From positions 744,001 through 808,000 of the forward strand of contig JAHBWV010000001.1 in the NCBI GenBank assembly GCA_019636845.1: 64,000 nt of DNA, read 5' to 3'. The stretch's first letter is position 1, and each line of letters begins with the position of its first letter. Origin of the DNA: Phycisphaeraceae bacterium (lineage in GTDB: Bacteria > Planctomycetota > Phycisphaerae > Phycisphaerales > UBA1924). Shown here piece by piece: positions 37,159 through 46,304 of this stretch. The notes under the pieces were generated by a model, which did no database searches, was not told the origin of the DNA, and worked only from the letters and a program-made list of their open reading frames with translations. Position numbers and translations under genes: made by a program.

Positions 37159-37195
37159 GTGGCCCCGACCTCCATGAGTTTCCAACGTGCCACCG
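37159..37195 (-). repeat. GTGGC...GCCAC repeat unit, copy 2
   Basis: In minus sense begins GTGGCACGTTGGAAAC and ends AGGTCGGGGCCAC. Same ends and orientation as copy 1, with a longer middle. Confidence 0.5.
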
Positions 37196-37355
37196 CACCC
37201 GACTCTCGCTCGCCTCCCAAGCCCCCCGGTTCACCCGGCTGGCGCACTGTCTGATCTCTCCTGCGCGATCACGATCCGGGCACGCGAGCAGGATGGCGGC
37301 CGCTTTCGTACACTCTCGGCGTTGCTCGTGACGATGTCGGGAAGGGAGGGCTTGC

Positions 37356-37820
37356 ATGGTGACCGTGTACGTCTGGAACCCGCTGGTTCTGTCGAAAGCG
37401 CCGCTTGTGGGGCACGCATCGATGCATATCGGGCGTGAGTATGTCTCGTGGTGGCCGGAGCAGGCGGGGCGCGTGTTCAACACCTCTCCCTACCGGCAGC
37501 GAACGCTCGAGCAGGACATCGAGGCGGAGGCGAATCGGCAGCCGGACTATCGCATCGCGATCGACGGCTTGGACACGGCGAGGATGCTCGACTGGTGGGC
37601 GAGTGTCGGCTTGCAGGCGAATGGGATGTTGCTCCACGGTCCTCTTCAGGCGTACGACCTGATCGAGCGGAACTGCTCAACCGTGGTCGCTGCGGGATTG
37701 CGTGTGGGTGGCGGCGACAAGCACGCGGCTTGGTGGAACTCGTGGAACATTGTGTGGACGCCTCGTGATGTCATGCGATACGCCGAGGACATCCGCCGAT
37801 CTCTCCTCAAGGGGAGATGA
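37356..37820 (+). CDS. Hypothetical protein, possible papain-fold His/Cys hydrolase
   Basis: 154 residues. VGHASMHIGREYVSWWP carries a conserved-looking His and LIERNCSTVVAAGL a Cys, about 85 residues apart, the order of a circularly permuted papain fold (PPPDE- or LRAT-like, His before Cys). No signal peptide. I cannot name the family, and activity is inferred only. Monocistronic by position. Confidence 0.55.
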   Translation: MVTVYVWNPLVLSKAPLVGHASMHIGREYVSWWPEQAGRVFNTSPYRQRTLEQDIEAEANRQPDYRIAIDGLDTARMLDWWASVGLQANGMLLHGPLQAYDLIERNCSTVVAAGLRVGGGDKHAAWWNSWNIVWTPRDVMRYAEDIRRSLLKGR

Positions 37821-37955
37821 TCGAGCCCGCGTTGCGTGGCCGGGGTGGTTGCTTTCCGTGCGTGAGGGAAGGGCGAGGGTTGTGGGGCTCGGATGGTTGA
37901 AACTTGTTTCGAGGGGTAGGGCGCTAGACGAACGAAACGGAAAGGGTGAGCACGG

Positions 37956-39053
37956 ATGGTCTCTGCGGTGCTGCTGGTCGTCGGGCTGGTGGTCCTTGTC
38001 GTGGGGGCCGAGTTCTTCGTGCGGGGTGCCTCAACGCTCGCGGGCCGACTCGGTATCTCGCCGTTGGTCGTGGGGCTGACGGTCGTGGCGTTCGGTACGA
38101 GTGCACCGGAACTTGCGGTGTCGCTGAGCGCTGTGGCCAATGAGACTCCGGACCTTGCGGTCGGGAACGTTGTAGGCAGCAACATTTTCAATGTGCTGTT
38201 CATTCTTGGGTTGACAGCATTGATCCAGCCCCTGGTAGTGGATCAGAAGCTGATCCGGATCGATGTGCCGCTGATGATCCTTGCGTCAGGAGTGGTGTGG
38301 TGGATGGCGATGGATGGACGGTTGATTCGGTGGGAGGGCGCGATTCTGTTTGCGGGTGTCATCGCGTACACCACGACGGCGGTGGTGTCGGCCCGGCGGG
38401 AATCCGCGGCTGTTCGGGCGGAGTATGACAAGGCGGACAGATCGACTCGCAAGCAATCGATGTGGGTGACGATCGCGATGCTTGTGGGAGGCATCGGCGG
38501 GATCGTGCTCGGGGCACACTGGCTTGTGGAGGGTGCCAAGGGGATCGCTGTTGCGATAGGGATCAGCGACTTGATCATCGGTCTGACGATCGTCGCGGCG
38601 GGAACATCGCTGCCAGAGGTGGCGACATCTGTGGTTGCGGCGGTGCGTGGACACAGGGATATCGCCGTCGGGAACGCGATCGGAAGCAACCTCTTCAACA
38701 TCATGTGCATCCTTGGGCTGACCGGAGTTCTGGCTCCCGGGGGCCTTCCGGTGCCGGCGAGTGTGCTGTCGTTTGATTTTCCCGTGATGTTTGCTGTCGC
38801 GGTTGCGTGCCTTCCCGTGTTCATTGCCGGACGGGGCATCACCCGATATCAGGCGGCGATGCTGTTCCTCGGGTACTTGGCGTACACGGGGTACCTTGTG
38901 CTTGACAGCGCGGGGCACGACCGTCTGGCGGATATCTCGGCGATCGCAATCTGGTTTGTGCTTCCACTTGCGGGCGTCGGTGTGTTCAGTGCGCTGCTGG
39001 GGATGCGTCGCAAGGCAGGTTCGGAGGGCTCTGCGGGTATGAGCGGCGAGTAA
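37956..39053 (+). CDS. Calcium/sodium antiporter, CaCA family (YrbG-like)
   Basis: 365 residues, ten or eleven hydrophobic spans in two inverted halves. The two alpha repeats read VVAFGTSAPELAVSLSAV with GNVVGSNIFNV, and IVAAGTSLPEVATSVVAAV with GNAIGSNLFNIM, each with the Glu needed for cation exchange. Inner-membrane exchanger of Ca2+ (or other cations) for Na+ or H+. Stands alone upstream of polX. Confidence 0.93.
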   Translation: MVSAVLLVVGLVVLVVGAEFFVRGASTLAGRLGISPLVVGLTVVAFGTSAPELAVSLSAVANETPDLAVGNVVGSNIFNVLFILGLTALIQPLVVDQKLIRIDVPLMILASGVVWWMAMDGRLIRWEGAILFAGVIAYTTTAVVSARRESAAVRAEYDKADRSTRKQSMWVTIAMLVGGIGGIVLGAHWLVEGAKGIAVAIGISDLIIGLTIVAAGTSLPEVATSVVAAVRGHRDIAVGNAIGSNLFNIMCILGLTGVLAPGGLPVPASVLSFDFPVMFAVAVACLPVFIAGRGITRYQAAMLFLGYLAYTGYLVLDSAGHDRLADISAIAIWFVLPLAGVGVFSALLGMRRKAGSEGSAGMSGE

Positions 39054-39205
39054 CATGAATCGGCTGTCGCGCGGCCGCGAAGGAGTGGCGGGACCGCAAC
39101 GGCGTGTTGGGCCTTCTTGGGGGTCTCGCCCTCGATTCGTGTCGCGGAGCCCGCAGGGATCCGGGGCTTCCGCCTTTCGCGTGAGCTGGGCGTTACAGTT
39201 CGGCC

Positions 39206-41056
39206 ATGAGTTTCAACGCGCGTCTTGCTGAGCGGTTCGAGCGTATCGCGAAGATTCTTGAGTTGCTGGGCGAGGACAAGTTCAGGGTGAACGCCCATAG
39301 CCGTGCGGCACGGGCCGTTGAGGCGCAGACGATCGATCTCTCGACGATCGCGGGGGACAGGAAGGCGTTGACGGCGATAGAGGGGATCGGCCCGAAGATC
39401 GCGGACAAGATCGCGGAGTTTGCTTCGAGCGGCCGGATCTTGGAGTTGGATGAGCTTGCGGGTCGTGTGCCGCCCGGGCTGCTGGAAATCATGGAGATTC
39501 CGGGATTAGGCCCGAAGAGTGTCGCGATGATGTGGGAGAGGGCGGGTGTGGAATCGCTGGAGGATCTGAAACGGATCATTGATGACGGGACGATCCTGAC
39601 GCTGCCTCGGATGGGTGAGAAGAGCGTTGAGAAGATCAAGAAGTCGATGGCGTTTGTTGCTGAGGGGAACAAGCGGCTGGAGCTCGGGGTTGCGATGCCC
39701 CTCGCAGAGTTGATTGTTGCCGAGGTGGAGAAGTGGCCGGGTGTGGAGCGTGCGGCGTTCGCGGGATCGCTGCGTCGGGGGAAGGAGACGATCGGCGATA
39801 TTGACGTTCTGGTCGCAACGAGCGACATGGCGGGGGCGAGCGAGCGATTCGCGAAGCTCCCGGGTGTGGTGCAGGTGTTGTCGAGCGGTGAGGGGAAGTC
39901 GTCGGTGCGGATGCGGGCGTCGGCGGATCTGGGGAGGTGGGGCGCTGATTCGGCGGGGCCGACGGTGCAGGTCGATCTGCGCGTGATCCCGCTGGATCGC
40001 TGGGGCGCGGCGATGATGTACTTCACGGGCTCGAAAGAGCACAACATACGCCTGCGCGAGCGGGCGTTGAAGCGGGGGATGACGCTGACGGAGTGGGGGC
40101 TGTTTCCGAATGATGATGATCCGACGCCGCCTCACAAGCGGGGGATCGCGCCGATCGCGTCAACGGCGGAGCGGGATGTGTTCGCGGCGTTGGATTTGGC
40201 GGAGGTGCCCCCTGAGATCAGAGAGGACCGGGGCGAGATCGCGCTCGCGGAGCGAGAGTTTGCGGAGGGGAAGGGGAACGGGCTGCCCCGGCTGATCGAG
40301 GTGGGTGATATCAGGGCTGAGTTGCACGCGCACACGACGGCGTCCGATGGGAAGATGTCGATCGTGGAACTGGCTGGGGAGGCCAAGCGGCGCGGGTTTC
40401 ATACGATCGCTGTGACGGACCATTCGAAGTCTTCTGCGGTGGCGGGTGGGTTGTCGCCCGAGCGGCTGATCGAGCACATCGGGGCGATCCATCGTGCGCG
40501 GAAGGAAGTTGAGGGGATCACGATCCTTGCGGGTTCGGAGGTGGACATCCTGGCGGATGGGACGCTGGACTATGAGGACGAGCTGCTCGCGAAGCTGGAC
40601 GTGGTGGTGGCGAGCCCGCACGCGTCATTGAGTCAGGAGCCGGAGGTGGCGACGAGGCGGCTGGTGCGGGCGATTGAGCACCCGATGGTGCACATCCTCG
40701 GGCACCCGACGGGGCGGCTGCTGAACCGGAGGCCGGGGTTGGAGCCGGACATGCGGGAGATCTTTCGGGCGGCGAAGAAGCACGATGTCGCGCTGGAGAT
40801 CAACGCGCACTGGCTGCGGCTGGATCTGCGGGACACGCATGTGAAGGGGGCGATTGAGGCGGGGTGCCTGATCGCGATCGATTGCGATGTGCACCATCCG
40901 TCGGATTATGACAACCTGAGGTACGGGGTGGTGACGGCCAGGCGTGGGTGGGCGACGCAGCAGGTGTGCGTGAACGCCTGGGATGCCGGGCTGCTGCACG
41001 CGTGGCTGAAGCGGAAGCGGCACGCCGGAAACGCCCTACACTCCGGGCATGTTTGA
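39206..41056 (+). CDS. polX: DNA polymerase/3'-5' exonuclease PolX
   Basis: 616 residues, a normal bacterial PolX. Helix-hairpin-helix repeats (IEGIGPKIADKI, IPGLGPKSV) at the N-terminus, the polymerase motif AFAGSLRRGKETIGDIDVLV with the two Asp of the active site, and a C-terminal PHP nuclease domain (AELHAHTTASDGKMSIVELA, TIAVTDHSKSS and HILGHPTGRLL). Base excision repair gap filling. Its last eight bases overlap ffh. Confidence 0.95.
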   Translation: MSFNARLAERFERIAKILELLGEDKFRVNAHSRAARAVEAQTIDLSTIAGDRKALTAIEGIGPKIADKIAEFASSGRILELDELAGRVPPGLLEIMEIPGLGPKSVAMMWERAGVESLEDLKRIIDDGTILTLPRMGEKSVEKIKKSMAFVAEGNKRLELGVAMPLAELIVAEVEKWPGVERAAFAGSLRRGKETIGDIDVLVATSDMAGASERFAKLPGVVQVLSSGEGKSSVRMRASADLGRWGADSAGPTVQVDLRVIPLDRWGAAMMYFTGSKEHNIRLRERALKRGMTLTEWGLFPNDDDPTPPHKRGIAPIASTAERDVFAALDLAEVPPEIREDRGEIALAEREFAEGKGNGLPRLIEVGDIRAELHAHTTASDGKMSIVELAGEAKRRGFHTIAVTDHSKSSAVAGGLSPERLIEHIGAIHRARKEVEGITILAGSEVDILADGTLDYEDELLAKLDVVVASPHASLSQEPEVATRRLVRAIEHPMVHILGHPTGRLLNRRPGLEPDMREIFRAAKKHDVALEINAHWLRLDLRDTHVKGAIEAGCLIAIDCDVHHPSDYDNLRYGVVTARRGWATQQVCVNAWDAGLLHAWLKRKRHAGNALHSGHV

Positions 41057-42560
41057 ACGACTGAGCGAGAGTTTCCAGGGTCTGTACAAGCGTCTTTCCG
41101 GGCAGGACAAGATCACGGAGTCCAACGTCCGCGAGGCGATGGGCGACGTGCGCACCGCGCTGCTCGAGGCGGACGTGAGTGTCGAGGCCGTCGATGCCTT
41201 TACATCGAAGGTGCTGGACGAGGCGATCGGCACGCAGGTGACCAAGTCCCTCGCGCCGGGCGAGGAGATGATCGGCATTGTTCATAAGCATCTGGTTTCG
41301 TTCCTCGGCGGGACGCCGGGCGCGAAGCCGGTCGCGCCCGGTGAGAGCAGCGATCCGGTGATGCGGATCTCGCCGGGGCCGGCGGTTGTGATGCTGTGCG
41401 GCCTGCAGGGCTCGGGCAAGACGACGACGGCGGGCAAGCTGGCCGGGTATCTGAAGAAGCGAGGGCGGAGCGTGATGCTGGTCGCGGCTGACCTTCAGCG
41501 CCCCGCGGCTGTCGAGCAGCTCGAGATCGTGGCCAAGCAGGTCGAGACGGAGTTGCCCGGGGGCTCGCAGGTCCACTTCTATGCCGAGCCGGACAAGTGC
41601 GCGGAGTATGGCAGGGCTGTGGGCGTGGCGGTGCAGATCTGCCAGCGGGCGATCCAGCAGGCGCGGAAGCTCGGTGTGGACACGGTGATCCTCGACACGG
41701 CGGGGCGTCTGCACGTCAATGACGAGCTGATGGGTGAGCTGGCGCAGGTCTCGAAGGCGACTCAGCCGCACCACATCTTCCTTGTGGTCGACTCGATGTC
41801 GGGCCAGGATGCGCTTGTCTCCGCCAAGGCGTTCCATGCGAGATTGCCGGTTGACGGCATCGTGCTGACGAAGTTTGATTCGGACTCGCGCGGCGGCGCG
41901 GCAATCAGCGTCAAGCATGTGACGGGTGCCTCGATCAAGCTGGTGGGCACCGGCGAGAAGCTGGATGCGATCGAGGAGTTCCACGCCGACCGCATGGCCG
42001 GGCGCATCCTCGGCATGGGCGACGTCGTTTCACTCGTGGAGAAGGCCCAGCAGGAGGTGACGGAGGAGGAGGCGCAGAAGCTTCAGGAGAAGATGGCCCG
42101 TGGTGAGATGACCATGGATGACTTCCTCAGCCAGCTGCGGACGCTGAAGAAGATGGGGCCGCTCAAGCAGTTGATGGGGCTGATCCCCGGTGTCGGCCAG
42201 ATGGTGAAGAACGCTGATGTGGATGAGTCACGTCTGGGACGGATCGAGGCGATGATCTGCTCGATGACGAAGCAGGAGCGTCGGGACCCGACGGTCTTGA
42301 ACAACTCACGACGCAACCGGATCGCGCGGGGATCGGGCGTTCAGGTGCATGAGATCTCCGAGGTCGTCAAGCAGTTCGAGGGGATCAACCGTCTGACCAA
42401 GCAGATGGCGGCTCTGACGCCGAGCGCCAAGGCGCAGGCCGTGCGCGCGATCGGGCGGGCGGGCGCGGGCGACATGGCGGCGTTGCAGTCGCTACCGAGC
42501 ATGCGGCGCGGCACGACCCACACGCCGAGCGTGAAGAGCAAGTTCAAGAAGCGGAAATGA
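41049..42560 (+). CDS. ffh: Signal recognition particle protein Ffh
   Basis: 503 residues. N domain, then G domain (GLQGSGKTTTAGKLAGYL, VILDTAGRLHVNDELM, TKFDSDSRGGAA), then a Met-rich M domain (GEMTMDDFLSQLRTLKKMG with RIARGSGVQVHEISEVVKQF). Binds signal peptides with 4.5S RNA and docks to FtsY. The 4.5S RNA gene is not seen in the downstream gap. Overlap with polX by eight bases. Confidence 0.97.
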   Translation: MFERLSESFQGLYKRLSGQDKITESNVREAMGDVRTALLEADVSVEAVDAFTSKVLDEAIGTQVTKSLAPGEEMIGIVHKHLVSFLGGTPGAKPVAPGESSDPVMRISPGPAVVMLCGLQGSGKTTTAGKLAGYLKKRGRSVMLVAADLQRPAAVEQLEIVAKQVETELPGGSQVHFYAEPDKCAEYGRAVGVAVQICQRAIQQARKLGVDTVILDTAGRLHVNDELMGELAQVSKATQPHHIFLVVDSMSGQDALVSAKAFHARLPVDGIVLTKFDSDSRGGAAISVKHVTGASIKLVGTGEKLDAIEEFHADRMAGRILGMGDVVSLVEKAQQEVTEEEAQKLQEKMARGEMTMDDFLSQLRTLKKMGPLKQLMGLIPGVGQMVKNADVDESRLGRIEAMICSMTKQERRDPTVLNNSRRNRIARGSGVQVHEISEVVKQFEGINRLTKQMAALTPSAKAQAVRAIGRAGAGDMAALQSLPSMRRGTTHTPSVKSKFKKRK

Positions 42561-43085
42561 GGTCGGAGGCATGAATCCGCATATAGGCGGGTTTAGAGCT
42601 CCTGACAGAATGGCATTGCGTGTGTAGTGTGCGCGGCGTGACGAACAACCGAAGCCCGGCTGTGGGGCGTGGGTCCTCTTCGGCCGATGGGGCAGTCGAG
42701 GAATCCGTCGGGCCACATGACTGCGCACCCTCGGCGGGGGTGGCGCGGAGTCTGTATGGGAAGGAGGGGGCGGATTTTCGTCGATTCTGGCGAGCGTAGG
42801 CCCCAGGGCTGCGGCTCAACGCCACTGTGAAGTGGTTCAAAGTGAGCGACAATGCCTACGATGAATCTCTCGAGATCCAGCGATCTGTGCCGCGCACTTT
42901 CCAGGTATTTGCTCGTCGAAACATTCTCGAATCTTGCGCGCCTGCGCACGGACTCAAGGTCTATCTCATTCGAATGATGCCGGAGTGCGGTGCTGCTATG
43001 TGCGAAGTGCGCCGTGGACAACGTGTTCAAGGCCTTCTATGAGCGGAGAATCGTGCTTCAGGCAGCGATGCGAGGAGGACTTGCC
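42561..43085. other. Gap after ffh
   Basis: 525 bases. I searched for an SRP RNA and saw none of its conserved core. Open frames here have no protein-like sequence. An AGGAGG at 43073-43078 is the binding site of the next gene. Confidence 0.5.
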
Positions 43086-43640
43086 GTGAGTCGAACTGCT
43101 GCGATGGTGATTTTGTCGTGCTTTGCGAATTTGGCGGTCGCCCAGCCGAGTGGGCAACCGGGTGGCGGAAGCCCGGGAGGGCCTGTCTACGAGTTCACAT
43201 ACGACCCTTACACCGACGCGAGGTTCCACTTCGCGGAGCACTGCGTGGAGTTCGTCTCGAATCGAATCTTCGGTTGGTACGATACGTCGCTCTCGTACGA
43301 TCTCCGGCTTGATGCTCCAATAGATCCGAACCTTGGAGTTGCAGCTGGTGCGAACGCGACTGGGCAGGCGTTCGCTATCCACACACACATGCTCGTGTAC
43401 CCCGCGCACACGAATGTGCCCGCCGGGTACAGGATCGGGCACTGGAGTGGCTCGATAGCGGGTCCGCTTGGTTCGTACCCATGCTCGGGATTCCTCATCG
43501 AAGGTCCCGAGGAGATAAGGATCATTCCTTTCGTCGCCATGTGTCGACGAGGCACTTGGCTGGGACGTTCATTGGACGATGCTCGACATTTCTCTTCGTG
43601 CGACATGCGCAATGGACGCATTGGCAAGGGGACAGCTTGA
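43086..43640 (+). CDS. Secreted hypothetical protein, likely N-terminal part of a frameshifted gene
   Basis: 184 residues from GTG 43086, which has AGGAGG seven bases ahead. Signal peptide SRTAAMVILSCFANLAVAQ, Gly/Pro-rich linker, and a beta-rich domain with AIHTHMLVYPAHTNVPAGYR. After the segment RIIPFVAMC the sequence becomes unlike a protein (Arg/Ser/Asp rich) up to the stop, while frame +1 (DEALGWDVHWTMLDISLRA) continues naturally into the next entry. I infer a frameshift near 43542-43552. Lower GC than the surroundings. If intact, the product would have about 290 residues. Confidence 0.6.
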   Translation: MSRTAAMVILSCFANLAVAQPSGQPGGGSPGGPVYEFTYDPYTDARFHFAEHCVEFVSNRIFGWYDTSLSYDLRLDAPIDPNLGVAAGANATGQAFAIHTHMLVYPAHTNVPAGYRIGHWSGSIAGPLGSYPCSGFLIEGPEEIRIIPFVAMCRRGTWLGRSLDDARHFSSCDMRNGRIGKGTA

Positions 43641-43956
43641 GCAGAATATCATCAATGCGGACGCGTGCCAGGATACGCGAAGCGCCCAGTACTGCGGTGT
43701 CGTGCTCGGCTGTGGCGTGGGGATGTTGATTACATGCGGTCCGACAGCGGGTATCGGGTGCATCGCAGGACTCGGCTGCATGGGCGTCGCGCTGATCGGC
43801 GCGATGGTACATGACGTCAGCTACTTCAATGAGTGGGACAGGTCGCTGGCGTGCCTTTGTGCTGAGTCGGCATGGCGTGCCGAGAATCCAGGGCAGACTC
43901 TGCCCACGACGTGTGGCGGCTTCACATGCCCGCCGTTTCAGCTCTTCGGTTTTTGA
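43579..43956 (+). CDS. Gly/Cys-rich segment protein, probable C-terminal half of the frameshifted gene
   Basis: 125 residues from the first ATG in the frame; the frame is open further upstream (from about 43500). Contains a hydrophobic region rich in Gly and Cys (CGVVLGCGVGMLITCGPTAG, then IGCIAGLGCMGVALIGAMVH) and further cysteines at the end (LACLCAES, GGFTCPPFQ). Reminiscent of small membrane-active peptides, but with no leader or modification genes seen. No binding site for 43579, which supports a frameshift in place of a separate gene. Confidence 0.5.
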   Translation: MLDISLRATCAMDALARGQLEQNIINADACQDTRSAQYCGVVLGCGVGMLITCGPTAGIGCIAGLGCMGVALIGAMVHDVSYFNEWDRSLACLCAESAWRAENPGQTLPTTCGGFTCPPFQLFGF

Positions 43957-43973
43957 TCCAACCGGGGTGCGCG

Positions 43974-44180
43974 ATGCTCGGTATCCAAGAGACTTCGGCT
44001 CCAGCGGGAATCATGACGAGTGTGTATATCCTCATCGCGATCCTTTCGGTCGCGGGAGGCGTCATGTATGCAAAGATATCTGTAAAGCGAGGCAGGTTCA
44101 GACCGACATCAGGGGAACTCAAGTACGCCGGCATTGCTCTGGTGGCCATGCTCTTGATTGTGGCGCTCGCTTCTCAGTGA
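43974..44180 (+). CDS. Small two-span membrane protein
   Basis: 68 residues from ATG 43974, 18 bases after the preceding stop, with GGGG seven bases ahead. Two hydrophobic spans: SVYILIAILSVAGGVMYA and YAGIALVAMLLIVALA, with a basic loop between. Could anchor or support the neighbouring product. Unknown function. Confidence 0.55.
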   Translation: MLGIQETSAPAGIMTSVYILIAILSVAGGVMYAKISVKRGRFRPTSGELKYAGIALVAMLLIVALASQ

Positions 44181-44302
44181 TTATCCGGCGTCTGGATCGT
44201 CAGAGCAAGGCGAGCGGCGATTCTCGGATGGTCTGGAGTTCATTGCGGGCGGTCTGGTATTTGCAGCGGCCCTGCAACGCCAGTGTGTGCCGCGGCATTG
44301 TG

Positions 44303-44335
44303 AAACGGACGCTCGCGTGCATCGAGCGTCCGTTT
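44303..44335. terminator. Bidirectional terminator
   Basis: Perfect 12-pair stem AAACGGACGCTC / GAGCGTCCGTTT with a nine-base loop; T/A runs on both sides serve the plus-strand cluster and the convergent AI-2E gene. Confidence 0.85.
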
Positions 44336-44377
44336 TACCTGCTTCAAAGCACACAGGCCGCCAATCTGACCGGCGGT

Positions 44378-45787
44378 TTAGTTGCTGATGGGAAGGAAGT
44401 CTGTTTCCTTGCCCTGTGCCCAGCGCTTGAATCGGGGCCAGAAGAGTTCCTGCAAGAGGATCTTGATACAGGCCGCGACAGGGATCGCGATGAGCAGGCC
44501 GTAGACACCTGCGAGCGCGCCGCCGGCGAGTGATGCGAAGAGAATGGTGGGGGTGTCCATGCCGGTGGACTTGCCCTGGATCGCGGGCGTCAGCACGTAA
44601 TCGTCGAGTGCCTGGCCTGCGACGTAGAGGGCGATGGGTGCGCCGAATGTCCACCAGATGGCTTCCTGGAACTCGAATGCGTTCGGATGGAGATAGAGAA
44701 GGATGATGGAGATGGGGACGCCGATGAGGGCGGCGTAGGGGATGATGGAGAGGAAGGCAACGAGCGGGCCGAGGATGATCCAGCCCGGGACGCCGATGAG
44801 CAGGTAGCCGATCGCGAAGACGACCGATTGGATGGCTGCGATGGTGAGGCGTCCACGGACGAAGCCGCTCACGGCGGCGTTCATTTTCTGTCCGAGGTCG
44901 ATGGCGAGGCCCTTCTTTCGTTCTGGGATGAGGTCTCTCCAGAACTCGAGGACTTTGCCGTAGCCGGTGGAGATGAAGAAGAAGAAGAAGCCGGTGAGGA
45001 AGGCGGTGAAGGCGATGTAGCCGACGGATCCGACGGCGCGCAGTGCGGCGTTGAGGGCGTCGGAGCCGGTGCCGAGGGCGCGCTTGCCAACTGCGGCTCC
45101 GATGGCCTCGGAGTTGTCCTTTACCCAGCCGAGGAGGAACTCGGCAACACGGTAGGTGCCGCGGCGGCCGCTCTCGGCGAAGGGGATGGGGATGCGTAGC
45201 GACTCGGGCGTGGTCTGGTCGAGGTCTTCGCTTGGTGCGTCGGGCTGATCGGTGGCTTCGGTGCCTTCGGGTTCGTTCGCGGCGCGTTTTCGGTTGACGT
45301 TATCGTTGAGATCGGCAAGCCAGTCGCTGACGTTGCGCCAGCCGGGGCCGTCGAGGTTGTCGTACGCGGCCTGACGCGACTCGGGGGTATCGGCGCGGAC
45401 GCTGTCCAAGAGGTTGCGGGAGTTGGCTGCGACGGATGTGGCGGCTCCGGCGACCTGGACGAACGCGACGGCGGAGCCGATGACGGCGGGGACGATGACG
45501 AGGATGAGGGTGGCGATGATGAGTGAGGCGACGGCGGTCTGTCGCTTCATCCGGGTTCTGCGGGTGAGCCATCCGACGACGGGTTCGAGGAGATAGGCGA
45601 GCAGGAGCGCGAGGAGGAGGGGTACCGTGACGATGCTGAGCGTGTGGCCGAGGTAGACAAGGCCGACGAGGAGGAGCACCACGAGCACGTCGCGCACGGG
45701 CTGGATCTGCCAGATGTGGTGCTTACGCCAGTCGATGCCGGGAGAGCGCGAGTGGCCCGTGCTCGGATTTTGGTTTGTGTCGGACAT
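44378..45787 (-). CDS. AI-2E family transporter
   Basis: 469 residues, inner membrane. Eight or so hydrophobic spans, with a soluble insert of about 110 residues between spans 3 and 4. VTVPLLLALLLAYLLEPVVG and the C-terminal LAGVYGLLIAIPVAACIKIL are typical of the PF01594 family (YdgG/TqsA), which exports signals or ions; the substrate is not determined. Start at 45787 (MSDTN) chosen; GTG 45811 also possible. The Asp/Glu/Thr-rich insert is longer than usual. Confidence 0.88.
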   Translation of the reverse strand: MSDTNQNPSTGHSRSPGIDWRKHHIWQIQPVRDVLVVLLLVGLVYLGHTLSIVTVPLLLALLLAYLLEPVVGWLTRRTRMKRQTAVASLIIATLILVIVPAVIGSAVAFVQVAGAATSVAANSRNLLDSVRADTPESRQAAYDNLDGPGWRNVSDWLADLNDNVNRKRAANEPEGTEATDQPDAPSEDLDQTTPESLRIPIPFAESGRRGTYRVAEFLLGWVKDNSEAIGAAVGKRALGTGSDALNAALRAVGSVGYIAFTAFLTGFFFFFISTGYGKVLEFWRDLIPERKKGLAIDLGQKMNAAVSGFVRGRLTIAAIQSVVFAIGYLLIGVPGWIILGPLVAFLSIIPYAALIGVPISIILLYLHPNAFEFQEAIWWTFGAPIALYVAGQALDDYVLTPAIQGKSTGMDTPTILFASLAGGALAGVYGLLIAIPVAACIKILLQELFWPRFKRWAQGKETDFLPISN

Positions 45788-45856
45788 TTCAGAGGAGGAT
45801 CGACCGCGCACGGGGGTGCGGCTTGACAGATCGGCGCCGAATCTGGGTGGCGGGGA

Positions 45857-46252
45857 TCAGATCGCTTCGGGGCCGGCGAAGGCCTCGTCGAACTCGTAGA
45901 CGGATCTGAAGTCGTCGAGGGTGTCTTCGTCGGTCTTACGCATGAGGCCGACGTCGATCATGCCGAAGACGATGCGTCCGAAGTCGTCGGTGCGGCGGAT
46001 GCCCCAGCGGTCGAGGACGACGCGGGCGAGGCCTCCGAACTGGACGACGGCGTAGTCACGGAGTCCCATGCAGAGTTGCTGGCCGGAGACGTGGCGGCTC
46101 TCGTCTTCGAGATCGCCGGACATGCCAGACTCGCCGTGGATGAGGCGGACAGTGTGGGCGAGACCTTCGCGCACGAACTGGAACGCATCCGGCGGGTAAG
46201 GGCCTGCCTTCTCTTGCACACGCTTCCAATCAACAAGAGCTTGTTCGGACAC
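45857..46252 (-). CDS. Minf_1886 family protein
   Basis: 131 residues from GTG 46252, preceded by GGAG. GPYPPDAFQFVREGLAHTVR and SGQQLCMGLRDYAVVQFGGL are family signatures; found mostly in Planctomycetes and Verrucomicrobia and of unknown function. A longer frame to 46330 overlaps the glycosylase gene and has a low-quality N-terminus. Confidence 0.85.
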   Translation of the reverse strand: MSEQALVDWKRVQEKAGPYPPDAFQFVREGLAHTVRLIHGESGMSGDLEDESRHVSGQQLCMGLRDYAVVQFGGLARVVLDRWGIRRTDDFGRIVFGMIDVGLMRKTDEDTLDDFRSVYEFDEAFAGPEAI

Positions 46253-46304
46253 GTCGCTTGACTCCACGCTCGTTCCGCGGCGGGTGTGCCGCGTGCGGTA
46301 GATG

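Larger units (their letters stand above)
36681..37355. other. 675-base gap rich in repeats and inverted repeats
   Basis: No gene supported. Contains two copies of GTGGCCCCGACCT (36687-36699 and 37159-37171), and the inverted repeat at 37027-37047. In minus sense each of the two copies closes a unit that starts GTGGCA and ends GCCAC. Polypyrimidine segments fill the rest. Confidence 0.6.

Noticed and set aside
42561..43085. SRP RNA gene after ffh
   Set aside because: No conserved GGAAGG/AGCA-type core or overall hairpin recognised.
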